From CAIJMU01 sp035531315 (GTDB lineage: Bacteria; Spirochaetota; Spirochaetia; Treponematales; Rectinemataceae), in the NCBI GenBank assembly GCA_035531315.1, contig DATKTD010000260.1, forward strand, positions 1 through 5,209: a stretch of DNA of 5,209 nt, read 5' to 3'. The notes below the pieces were generated by a model. The model searched no databases, was not told the origin of the DNA, and saw nothing but the letters and a program-made list of their open reading frames with translations. Both the position numbers and the translations under genes were made by a program. This document shows positions 1 to 4,623 of the stretch, piece by piece (within the stretch, counting starts at the first letter, position 1; each line of letters opens with the position of its first letter).

Positions 1-407
1 TCCTTCACGAAGCGGATGGAGCTCTTCATGTTGTTGACGTCGTTGAGGGCGTCGAAGATGCGCATGATGTCGACGCCGGAATGCACGGCGTTGCGGCAGA
101 AACCCTCGATCACCGAATCGGGATAGGGATTGTAGCCGAAGAGATTACGGCCGCGCGAAAGGGCGGTGAGCTTGGACACCCCTCCGACGCCCTCCTTGAT
201 CTTCTCGAGCCTCGTCCAGGGGTTCTCGTCGAGATAGCGCATCACCGAGTCCGGCACCGCGCCGCCCCAGACCTCCATCGCGTAGAACTTCGCGTCGCGG
301 TAGAGGGGGAGGACCCGGTCGACCTGGGCCTGATTCATGCGGGTCGCGAACTGGGACTGCTGCCCGTCGCGGAGGGTGAGATCGCGTATCAAAAGGGGTG
401 TGGCCAT
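1..407 (-). CDS. Biotin-dependent carboxyltransferase / oxaloacetate decarboxylase alpha-type subunit, N-terminal part (runs off left edge)
   Basis: The product begins MATPLLIRDLTLRDGQQS and the first 135 residues are visible. Landmarks of the pyruvate carboxylase CT / oxaloacetate decarboxylase alpha / transcarboxylase 5S TIM-barrel family are in order: RDGQQS (residues 13-18), an EVWGGA segment near 45, NPW near 60, a GRNLFGY segment near 83, and DIMRIFDALND-NNM near 113-125. In the family the Arg-Asp pair and the Gln two residues on contribute to substrate and metal binding; here they are R13, D14 and Q17. The usual motif is RDAHQS, so Q16 replaces the common His. These enzymes move a carboxyl group between biotin and a keto acid or acyl-CoA; the substrate (oxaloacetate, pyruvate or methylmalonyl-CoA) cannot be told from this part. 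The ATG at 407-405 follows GAGGAG (420-415) with a 7-base gap, a clear start. It lies downstream of iclR on the same strand, separated by 170 bases. The neighbouring KOR and methylmalonyl-CoA mutase genes favour a role in propionate or C4 metabolism. Confidence 0.85.
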   Translation of the reverse strand, partial: MATPLLIRDLTLRDGQQSQFATRMNQAQVDRVLPLYRDAKFYAMEVWGGAVPDSVMRYLDENPWTRLEKIKEGVGGVSKLTALSRGRNLFGYNPYPDSVIEGFCRNAVHSGVDIMRIFDALNDVNNMKSSIRFVK

Positions 408-454
408 GCTCGAACTCCTCATGCCTTGTTGGCTTATCGTCGGCGGAATTGTCG

Positions 455-480
455 AAATAAAAAGCCCGAAATACCGTGGC
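455..480 (-). terminator. Possible intrinsic terminator between iclR and the carboxyltransferase gene
   Basis: Read on the minus strand, GCC-A-CG (480-475) pairs with CG-GGC (468-464) around a six-base loop GTATTT, with one bulged A. TTTTTATTT (463-455) follows directly. The hairpin-plus-T-tract geometry is that of a Rho-independent terminator, although the stem is only five GC pairs. It would end iclR transcription, or act as an attenuator ahead of the carboxyltransferase gene, whose start is 47 bases further on. Confidence 0.4.
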
Positions 481-485
481 ATGAC

Positions 486-515
486 ATTTTACACGAGAAT
501 GTCGCGGAACGTCGA
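486..515 (-). promoter_or_regulatory. Weak candidate promoter for the carboxyltransferase gene
   Basis: On the minus strand TCGACG (515-510) and TAAAAT (491-486) are separated by 18 bases. They match the sigma-70 hexamers at 4 and 5 of 6 positions. Transcription would start near 478, inside the terminator-like hairpin at 480-464, so the two calls compete. Low confidence. Confidence 0.2.
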
Positions 516-528
516 GATGAGGGCGCCG

Positions 529-590
529 CGTCTATCGCCGGCCCTCGCGGTAACGCTCCGCTATGGCCCTGGGCCGTCTATCGCCGGCCC
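529..590. repeat. Direct repeat of 16 bp, copies at 529-544 and 575-590
   Basis: The identical 16-mer CGTCTATCGCCGGCCC occurs at 529-544 and 575-590, 46 bases apart. The right copy contains the last codons and stop of iclR (minus strand GGCCGGCGATAG), so the left copy looks like a duplicated scrap of the gene's 3' end. Each copy supplies the loop and part of the stem of a hairpin: 565-596, and a weaker one at 519-546 pairing GAGGGC with GCCCTC. Confidence 0.8.
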
Positions 591-596
591 AGGGCC
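565..596 (-). terminator. Strong GC-rich hairpin spanning the iclR stop codon
   Basis: GGCCCTGGGCC (565-575) and GGCCCAGGGCC (586-596) are perfect reverse complements of 11 bases around a 10-base loop that holds the iclR stop codon (580-578). No T-tract follows on the minus strand, so this is not a standard intrinsic terminator. It may protect the mRNA 3' end, pause polymerase, or assist termination with the weaker hairpin at 519-546. The structure is certain at sequence level; the role is inferred. Confidence 0.5.
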
Positions 597-1309
597 TCAG
601 ATATCTGGTCGGCGAAGCGCTTTATCTTGGCGATCTTGTCGTTGAAGCCTGGGCCTTCGAAGCGCACCGAGGGACCGGACATGGCGAGGGCCGCGACAAC
701 CTCCCGCCTCGCGTCCAGTATGGGGGCGGCTATCGAGGTGACGCCTTCCTCCCTCTCCCCAAGGCTCACGGTGAAGCCCGAGCGCCTCAGTTCCTCGAGG
801 GCCTCCTCGTTGGTGAAGGGGTCGCGCCTGATGAGCTCCTCCCTCCTGTCCTCGGGAAGCCAGGCGAGGAGGACCCTTCCGGCGGCGCCACGGGTGAGGA
901 GATGCCGGTCTCCTACCTTAATAACGCGGCGCAGGGGGCGAGAACTCTCCACGCATTCGATACAGACGCGCTCATCGCCCTGCACGGCGTAAAGGCTGAC
1001 GCCTTCGTCATAGATGCGGTTGAGGTCTCGCATGAAGGGGAGGGCTACCTTGCCGATCTCGATGCCCGAAAATCCGAGACCGCCGATGCGCGCGCTCGCG
1101 GAACCCAGGGAATAGCGGAGGCTTCCCGGGTCCCGGGCGAGCCAGCCCCTTCTTTCGAGGGTCGCTATGATGCGCGAGGTCGTGCTCGCGGCGAGATTGA
1201 TGCGGGCGGCGATTTCGCTCAGGGAGAGTTCGAGCTGGCCCGCTGCGAAGCAGTCGAGGATATCGAGGGCCCGATCCACGGAGCGGACCGATCCTTCCTT
1301 TTCTGTCAT
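578..1309 (-). CDS. IclR-family transcriptional regulator
   Basis: A 243-residue protein, the usual length for IclR regulators. The N-terminal winged helix-turn-helix covers about residues 7-70: SVDRALDILDCF opens it, LSEIAARINLAASTTSRII forms the helix-turn-helix with the recognition helix near 40-52, and RDPGSLRYSLG is the wing. The C-terminal effector domain (about 80-243) shows GDRHLLTRGAAGRVLLAWLP near 130-150 and SIAAPILDARREVVAALAMSG near 192-212, both typical of the family. The effector is unknown; 2-oxoglutarate or a related C4-C5 acid would suit the neighbours but is only a guess. The ATG at 1309-1307 follows AAGGAG (1322-1317) with a 7-base gap. The gene diverges from the kor operon across a 336-base region rich in palindromes, as expected for a local regulator that also controls itself. 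A strong hairpin covers its stop codon. Confidence 0.93.
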   Translation of the reverse strand: MTEKEGSVRSVDRALDILDCFAAGQLELSLSEIAARINLAASTTSRIIATLERRGWLARDPGSLRYSLGSASARIGGLGFSGIEIGKVALPFMRDLNRIYDEGVSLYAVQGDERVCIECVESSRPLRRVIKVGDRHLLTRGAAGRVLLAWLPEDRREELIRRDPFTNEEALEELRRSGFTVSLGEREEGVTSIAAPILDARREVVAALAMSGPSVRFEGPGFNDKIAKIKRFADQISEALGRR

Positions 1310-1350
1310 GCCTTAGCTCCTTCACATCGGACGAATCGGGGCGAGGCCCC

Positions 1351-1367
1351 TTCCATTTGTTTCCATT
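1351..1367. promoter_or_regulatory. Two extra operator half-sites near the iclR start
   Basis: TTCCATT stands at 1351-1357 and TTTCCATT at 1360-1367. Their TTCCAT cores start at 1351 and 1361, and the left arm of the perfect palindrome has the same core at 1381, so the three are 10 and 20 bases apart, on one face of the helix. They could extend binding of the IclR protein towards its own ribosome-binding site at 1317-1322. Confidence 0.4.
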
Positions 1368-1376
1368 GCTTGGTTG

Positions 1377-1399
1377 TTATTTCCATAAGATGGAAATAA
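1377..1399. promoter_or_regulatory. Perfect palindrome, probable IclR-type operator O1
   Basis: TTATTTCCAT (1377-1386) and ATGGAAATAA (1390-1399) are exact reverse complements of 10 bases around AAG. The site sits 68 bases upstream of the iclR start codon, in its likely promoter region, which suggests autoregulation. The half-site words TTTCCA and TGGAAA are those of the E. coli IclR operator as I recall it (TGGAAATNATTTCCA), but arranged in the opposite order. Assignment to this regulator is inferred from position. Confidence 0.65.
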
Positions 1400-1444
1400 T
1401 CTTTACCGTAGGACCATTTCCTGTAGGTGCCTATCCTTCATGCC

Positions 1445-1457
1445 GATCGCGGCGATC
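1445..1457. repeat. Short perfect palindrome GATCGC-G-GCGATC
   Basis: A 6-1-6 inverted repeat in the middle of the intergenic region, unlike the TTTCCAT sites. It may be chance or a site for another regulator. Confidence 0.25.
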
Positions 1458-1524
1458 AAGAAAAGAACGGTGTTGCTAATACTATATTCACAGCGTTTGA
1501 AATCGATGCTATGCTCGCACCGTC

Positions 1525-1537
1525 CCTTGTTTCAAGG
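1525..1537. repeat. Short palindrome CCTTG-TTT-CAAGG
   Basis: A 5-3-5 inverted repeat 20 bases upstream of operator O2. It could bind a second regulator or be chance; nothing further supports it. Confidence 0.2.
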
Positions 1538-1556
1538 CTTCCGCCCGGGTATTTTA

Positions 1557-1575
1557 ATTTCCATCTGACGGTAAT
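1557..1575. promoter_or_regulatory. Imperfect operator O2
   Basis: ATTTCCAT-CTG-ACGGTAAT. The left arm equals that of O1 exactly; the right arm matches ATGGAAAT at 6 of 8 positions, with the same 3-base spacer. Its centre is 30 bases from that of O3, about three helical turns, so the two sites could bind regulator dimers side by side. Confidence 0.6.
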
Positions 1576-1581
1576 TTTATA

Positions 1582-1610
1582 TCGTGATTTCCATCTGGTG
1601 GCAATATAAA
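1582..1610 (+). promoter_or_regulatory. Candidate promoter of the kor operon
   Basis: TATAAA at 1605-1610 is the best -10-like hexamer upstream of the operon. TCGTGA at 1582-1587 lies 17 bases before it, but matches the -35 consensus at only 3 of 6 positions. Transcription would start near 1617, leaving about 29 bases before the first ATG at 1646. Operator O3 fills the spacer between the hexamers, a classic repression position. The weak -35 also leaves room for an activator acting from O2. Confidence 0.35.
1587..1605. promoter_or_regulatory. Imperfect operator O3
   Basis: ATTTCCAT-CTG-GTGGCAAT. The left arm and CTG spacer are identical to O2; the right arm matches ATGGAAAT at 6 of 8 positions. 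It overlaps the first base of the candidate -10 TATAAA, so a bound dimer would compete with RNA polymerase. Confidence 0.6.
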
Positions 1611-1631
1611 CTGGGAGCCTGCCCCTTTCGT

Positions 1632-1638
1632 AAGGAGG
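1632..1638 (+). promoter_or_regulatory. Strong Shine-Dalgarno of the first operon ORF
   Basis: AAGGAGG with a 7-base gap to ATG 1646-1648, the strongest ribosome-binding site in the window. It is about 160 bases from the korD start, so it cannot serve korD directly. It is the main reason to accept the 51-codon ORF as translated. Confidence 0.75.
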
Positions 1639-1645
1639 AATCCTG

Positions 1646-1801
1646 ATGAACTACCTGACGTGTTTGGCCCCTGCCGCCTTCCCGTCCGTGACGGGTCGGT
1701 TGGCCGCGGCCAAAGTATCCCTCCGCGCCGACGGCGCGATGCCGGCGGTCGGACTATCCGCAGACGAGGCCGCTATGGCTCGAGGCGGCCGAAGAAAATG
1801 A
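1646..1801 (+). CDS. Small 51-residue protein or leader peptide coupled to korD
   Basis: I do not recognise this product. The ORF begins MNYLTCLAPAAFPSVTGRL and ends in the basic tail ARGGRRK. It is rich in Ala, Gly and Arg, has one Cys (C6), and has no convincing membrane segment or metal motif. Support for translation is the AAGGAGG seven bases upstream and the ATGA overlap of its stop (1799-1801) with the korD start (1798), the arrangement of translational coupling. About 37 of 51 codons end in G or C, compatible with coding DNA but lower than in korA and korB. The segment is also full of strong inverted repeats (1681-1790), so it may instead be a regulatory leader whose translation opens structures hiding the korD start. 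No run of a single regulatory amino acid is seen, which argues against classical amino-acid attenuation. Confidence 0.5.
   Translation: MNYLTCLAPAAFPSVTGRLAAAKVSLRADGAMPAVGLSADEAAMARGGRRK
1681..1790 (+). promoter_or_regulatory. Hairpin-rich mRNA leader ahead of korD
   Basis: Four adjacent inverted repeats are visible: CCCGT/ACGGG (1681-1695), the 14-base palindrome TTGGCCGCGGCCAA (1700-1713), CGCGCC-GAC-GGCGCG (1724-1738), and GGCCGC/GCGGCC (1768-1773 with 1785-1790). The last ends seven bases before the korD ATG and includes part of the only SD-like word there, GAGG at 1782-1785. CCGAC (1728-1732) can pair instead with GTCGG (1748-1752), excluding the third hairpin. No known riboswitch class was recognised. 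Part of this may simply reflect GC-rich sequence. Confidence 0.4.
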
Positions 1802-2070
1802 GCGAGAAGAAGCAATTCAGCCACGTCATTCGCCAGAATTGGTGCAAGGGCTGCAATATCTGCGTGGCCTATTGTCCGAAGAAGGTGCTCGAGCTCAAGG
1901 ACGGCAAGGTCTTCGAGGCCCGCTGGGAAGATTGCATCGGATGCAAGATGTGCGAACTCCGCTGCCCCGATTTCGCGATCGAGGTCCACGAGAAGAATAG
2001 GCCCAATGTCGTCACCCGGGATTCGGCCTGTGTCGACTATGCGATACCGCCGGAGGCGCAGAATGGATAA
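1798..2070 (+). CDS. korD: 2-oxoglutarate:ferredoxin oxidoreductase, delta (ferredoxin-like) subunit
   Basis: A 90-residue protein with two [4Fe-4S] motifs: C16-x2-C19-x2-C22-x3-C26-P in WCKGCNICVAYCPKKVLEL, and C46-x2-C49-x2-C52-x3-C56-P in DCIGCKMCELRCPDFAIEV. This is the bacterial 2x[4Fe-4S] ferredoxin fold used as the delta subunit of 2-oxoacid oxidoreductases, where it passes electrons from the beta-subunit cluster to external ferredoxin. KCKGC-type first motifs followed by CPKKVLEL are typical of KorD. The ATG at 1798 overlaps the stop of the small upstream ORF as ATGA; no good Shine-Dalgarno precedes it, so its translation probably depends on that ORF. The frame is open back to a GTG at 1660, but that Arg-rich extension does not resemble the family. 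The stop (2068-2070) lies inside korA, which starts at 2063. It is a cytoplasmic subunit of the KorABCD complex. Confidence 0.92.
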   Translation: MSEKKQFSHVIRQNWCKGCNICVAYCPKKVLELKDGKVFEARWEDCIGCKMCELRCPDFAIEVHEKNRPNVVTRDSACVDYAIPPEAQNG

Positions 2071-3223
2071 GAACGTCAAGTTGATGCAGGGCAACGAGGC
2101 CTGCACCATCGGCGCCCTCGCCGCCGGCCTCGATTTCTACGCCGGATACCCGATCACTCCCTCGACGGAGATCGCCGAGATGTGTTCGGAGGAGCTCCCC
2201 AAGATCGGCGGCCGCTTCATCCAGATGGAGGACGAGATCGGGTCGATCGCCGCCATCATCGGCGCCTCGCTCACGGGCAAGAAGGCCATGACGGCCACTT
2301 CGGGGCCCGGCTTCTCCCTGATGCAGGAGCTCATCGGCTATTCCTCGCTCTGCGAGATCCCCATCGTCATCGTCAACGTCATGCGCGTGGGTCCCTCCAC
2401 GGGCATGCCCACCTCGACGGCCCAGGGCGACGTGATGCAGGCCCGCTGGGGCACCCATGGCGACCACCCCGTCATCGCCCTGGCCCCCGGCAATGTGCGC
2501 GAGTGCTTCGACCTCACCTTCAAGGCCTTCGCCCTCGCCGAGAAGTATCGCGTCCCGGTCATCGTCCTCACCGACGAGGTCATCGGCCACATGCGCGAAA
2601 AGGTCGAGCTTCCCGATCCCCATTCCATCAAGCAGACCAGGCGCAAGGCGCCGACGAGTCCCGCGGGCTACAAGCCCTACGCGGCCGACCCCGACGGCGG
2701 CGTGCCCCTCATGGCGCCCTTCGGCGAAGGCTATCGCTGGCACGTCACCGGCCTCTTCCATGACGAGGCCGGCTTTCCCACGAGCAAGCCCCAGGTGGCC
2801 GACACCCTCATCAGACGCATCAACCGCAAGGTCGAGAAGAACCTCGATGACATCATCGACTACGCCAGCGAGAGCCTCGAGGACAGCGAGATCGTCGTCC
2901 TCTCCTTCGGCTCATCGGCCATGTCGGCCCTTTCGGCGGTCCGCCGCGCGAGGAAGGAAGGCATCAAGGCCGGCTTCCTCCGCCTAAAGACCCTCTGGCC
3001 CTTCCCGGAAGAGGTGGTGAAGTCCCTCGAGTCCCACGCCAAGCGCATCATCGTCGCCGAGATGAATCTCGGCCAGGTGGTCCTCGAGGTCGAGCGCGTG
3101 ACCACCGGCAAGGCCAAGGTTGAGCGCCTCGGCAAGGTCAACAGCGAGCTCTTCCATCCCGAGGAGATCTACCGCGCGATCAAGGGCGAGGTCCAGAATC
3201 GCGATATCAGGGGGAACAATTAA
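2063..3223 (+). CDS. korA: 2-oxoglutarate:ferredoxin oxidoreductase, alpha subunit
   Basis: A 386-residue protein beginning MDKNVKLMQGNEAC. The alpha subunit carries the pyrimidine-binding domain for thiamine diphosphate and helps bind CoA and substrate. Family marks are QGNEAC (9-14), AGYPITPSTEIAE (27-39), QMEDEIGSIAAIIGAS (54-69), TATSGPGFSLMQE (77-89), STGMPTSTAQGDVMQARWGTHGD (112-134) and VPVIVLTDEVIGHMREK near 173-189. The C-terminal domain has FLRLKTLWPFP followed by VAEMNLGQ. The sequence resembles KorA more than VorB or PorA, notably in the GNEAC opening and the ARWGTHGD-HPVIAL run, so 2-oxoglutarate is the likely substrate. The start at 2063 is preceded by GGAGG (2052-2056) with a 6-base gap and overlaps korD by 8 bases. 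An in-frame ATG at 2006 would add 19 Arg-rich residues and is not used. It ends TAATG, sharing its last base with korB. Confidence 0.93.
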   Translation: MDKNVKLMQGNEACTIGALAAGLDFYAGYPITPSTEIAEMCSEELPKIGGRFIQMEDEIGSIAAIIGASLTGKKAMTATSGPGFSLMQELIGYSSLCEIPIVIVNVMRVGPSTGMPTSTAQGDVMQARWGTHGDHPVIALAPGNVRECFDLTFKAFALAEKYRVPVIVLTDEVIGHMREKVELPDPHSIKQTRRKAPTSPAGYKPYAADPDGGVPLMAPFGEGYRWHVTGLFHDEAGFPTSKPQVADTLIRRINRKVEKNLDDIIDYASESLEDSEIVVLSFGSSAMSALSAVRRARKEGIKAGFLRLKTLWPFPEEVVKSLESHAKRIIVAEMNLGQVVLEVERVTTGKAKVERLGKVNSELFHPEEIYRAIKGEVQNRDIRGNN

Positions 3224-4080
3224 TGGCTACCCTCGACTACTTCCGCCAGGAAAAGCTTCCGCACATCTGGTGCCCCGGCTGCGGCCATGGCGCCATCACC
3301 GGCGCCCTCGTCCGCGCCATCGAGAAGCTCGGCCTCGACAAAAACAAGGTCGTCATCGTCTCCGGCATCGGCTGCTCCTCGCGAGCCGTCGGTTACCTCG
3401 ACTTCGACACCCTCCATACGGCCCACGGTCGCGCCATCGCCTACGCCACGGGCATCAAGCTCGCCCGACCCGACCTCAAGGTGATCGTCATGACCGGCGA
3501 CGGCGATTGCACCGCCATCGGCGGCAACCACTTCATCCACGCGGCGCGCCGGAACATCGGCATCACGACCATAGTGATGAACAACGAGATCTACGGCATG
3601 ACGAGCGGACAGTACTCGCCGATGACGCCCACGGGCATGCTCGGCACGACGGCGCCCTACGGCAACGTCGAGCGTCCCTTCGATCTCTGCAAGCTCGCCA
3701 TCGCCTCCGGGGCCACCTACGTCGGCCGCGCCAGCGCCTACCACGTGCCCCTCACCATCGACCTCATCGAGAAGGCCCTCCAGAACGACGGCTTCTCGGT
3801 CGTCGAGGCGATCTCCGGCTGTCCCACCTATCTCGGCCGCAAGAACAAGATAGGCGGTCCCGTCGAAATGCTCGACTGGATCAAGGATCAGACGGTCAAC
3901 GTCAAGGCCGCCGCGGCCCTCCCTCCCGAGAAGGTGGCGGGCAAGATCCTCATCGGCGAACTTTACAACGAGGCGGCTCCCGAGTACGCGGCCTCGTACA
4001 AGGAATTGGTCGGCAAGCTGCAGCGCCGCTACGACAGCTATATCGGGGAGGTCCGCGAATGCGCGTCGAATTCAGACTGA
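3223..4080 (+). CDS. korB: 2-oxoglutarate:ferredoxin oxidoreductase, beta subunit
   Basis: A 285-residue protein that binds thiamine diphosphate and the proximal [4Fe-4S] cluster. IWCPGCGHG (15-23) gives C17 and C20; C51 in SGIGCSSRA and C200 in SGCPTYLGRKNK complete the four Cys expected for the beta-subunit cluster. The diphosphate/Mg motif is GDGDC (92-96) to NN (120-121), followed by EIYGMTSGQYSPMTP. LHTAHGRAIAYATG-KLARPDL is also characteristic. These features and the close likeness to archaeal KorB as I remember it support 2-oxoglutarate as substrate, although the substrate is not proven by sequence alone. The ATG at 3223 shares its A with the korA stop, and AGGGGG (3209-3214) precedes it by 8 bases. 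The last 22 bases overlap korC. With KorA it forms the catalytic core that makes succinyl-CoA and reduces ferredoxin. Confidence 0.93.
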   Translation: MATLDYFRQEKLPHIWCPGCGHGAITGALVRAIEKLGLDKNKVVIVSGIGCSSRAVGYLDFDTLHTAHGRAIAYATGIKLARPDLKVIVMTGDGDCTAIGGNHFIHAARRNIGITTIVMNNEIYGMTSGQYSPMTPTGMLGTTAPYGNVERPFDLCKLAIASGATYVGRASAYHVPLTIDLIEKALQNDGFSVVEAISGCPTYLGRKNKIGGPVEMLDWIKDQTVNVKAAAALPPEKVAGKILIGELYNEAAPEYAASYKELVGKLQRRYDSYIGEVRECASNSD

Positions 4081-4589
4081 GCGGCTCGGGCGGGCAGGGT
4101 CTTCTCCTCGCGGGCATCGTCCTCGCCGAGGCCGCCATCCAGGACGGGAAGAATGCCGTACAGACCCAGAGCTACGGTCCCGAGGCCCGGGGCGGCTCGA
4201 GCAAGGCTGAGGTCGTCATCTCCGACGAGGACATCGACTATCCCAAGGCCACCGACCCCGACTTCCTCCTGGCCCTGACCCAGGAAGCCTACAAGACCTA
4301 CGGGCCGGCCATGAAGAAGGGCATCATCATCATCGACAGCTCGGTGGTCCTCGATCCGGCCATCGCGGCGAAGACCCTTGCCCTGCCCATCCTCGAGACG
4401 GCGGCGACGAGCGTCGGCAAGAAGGTCGTGGCCAACATCGTGGCCCTGGGCGTTCTGGGCGGCATTTCCAAGGTGGCCGAGGCGGCCACCCTCAGGGAAG
4501 CCGTCCTCGCCCGCGTGCCCAAGGGAACCGAGGAACTCAACGTCAAGGCCCTCGATGCCGGCCTTGCGCTCGCGGCTGGAGCAAAGTAG
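4059..4589 (+). CDS. korC: 2-oxoglutarate:ferredoxin oxidoreductase, gamma subunit
   Basis: A 176-residue protein, the usual size of a separate gamma subunit. It begins MRVEFRLSGSGGQGLLLAG; the SGSGGQG glycine-rich turn (8-14) and the QTQSYGPEARGGSSKAEVV segment (35-53) are diagnostic of the gamma domain of 2-oxoacid oxidoreductases, followed by DIDYPK, LLALTQEAY and GIIIIDSSVV. In the complex this domain helps bind CoA. The ATG at 4059 overlaps the end of korB by 22 bases, and GGGGAGG (4045-4051) stands 7 bases before it. The same frame is open upstream to 3120 through korB, but there it gives only an Arg/His/Pro-rich shadow. The stop TAG (4587-4589) is followed within 12 bases by the methylmalonyl-CoA mutase frame with no terminator, so the genes are probably cotranscribed. 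Confidence 0.93.
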   Translation: MRVEFRLSGSGGQGLLLAGIVLAEAAIQDGKNAVQTQSYGPEARGGSSKAEVVISDEDIDYPKATDPDFLLALTQEAYKTYGPAMKKGIIIIDSSVVLDPAIAAKTLALPILETAATSVGKKVVANIVALGVLGGISKVAEAATLREAVLARVPKGTEELNVKALDAGLALAAGAK

Positions 4590-4590
4590 T

Positions 4591-4623
4591 ATGAATATAT
4601 TGTGGACGATACGGAAGGCCTGA
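4591..4623 (+). other. Ten-codon ORF overlapping the mutase 5' end
   Basis: ATG at 4591 opens MNILWTIRKA and stops with TGA at 4621-4623. It has the only Shine-Dalgarno in this junction, GGAG at 4578-4581, nine bases before the ATG. It lies in a different frame from the methylmalonyl-CoA mutase. Either ribosomes translate this mini-ORF and reinitiate, or the sequence carries a single-base indel and this ATG is the true mutase start. Confidence 0.25.

Larger units (their letters stand above)
1310..1645. promoter_or_regulatory. Divergent regulatory region between iclR and the kor operon
   Basis: A 336-base stretch with no convincing gene; it is more AT-rich than its flanks. It holds one perfect and two imperfect copies of ATTTCCAT-N3-ATGGAAAT (1377-1399, 1557-1575, 1587-1605), extra TTCCAT half-sites at 1351 and 1361, a GGGGC-GAG-GCCCC hairpin in the iclR leader (1338-1350), and two unrelated short palindromes (1445-1457, 1525-1537). 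The middle part, 1400-1556, shows no other recognisable signal. Both flanking transcripts must start here. Confidence 0.75.

Noticed and set aside
81..992. 303-codon plus-strand ORF across the carboxyltransferase and iclR
   Set aside because: It spans two real minus-strand genes and their spacer, and its Arg/His-rich composition is typical of a shadow in GC-rich DNA.
563..1399. Long plus-strand ORF antisense to iclR
   Set aside because: It mirrors the iclR gene; the product has no family resemblance and no ribosome-binding site, while the minus strand gives a full IclR protein.
1427..1609. 60-codon ORF in the divergent intergenic region
   Set aside because: No Shine-Dalgarno, it runs through operators O2 and O3, and its product is unrecognisable.
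1310..1645. CRISPR array or tandem repeat made of the TTTCCAT words
   Set aside because: The repeats are short half-sites with inverted partners and irregular long gaps, which fits operators rather than an array.
1660..1797. Upstream extension of korD from GTG 1660
   Set aside because: The added 46 residues are Arg/Gly-rich and unlike KorD; the ferredoxin homology begins at MSEKK (1798).
1610..1800. Cobalamin riboswitch ahead of the operon that contains a B12-dependent mutase
   Set aside because: I do not see the conserved B12-box-like GCCACTG sequence, and the segment appears translated; other RNA classes remain possible.
3120..4058. Upstream extension of the korC frame through korB
   Set aside because: It is extremely Arg/His/Pro-rich and lies in the wrong frame of korB; korC has its own start and Shine-Dalgarno at 4059.
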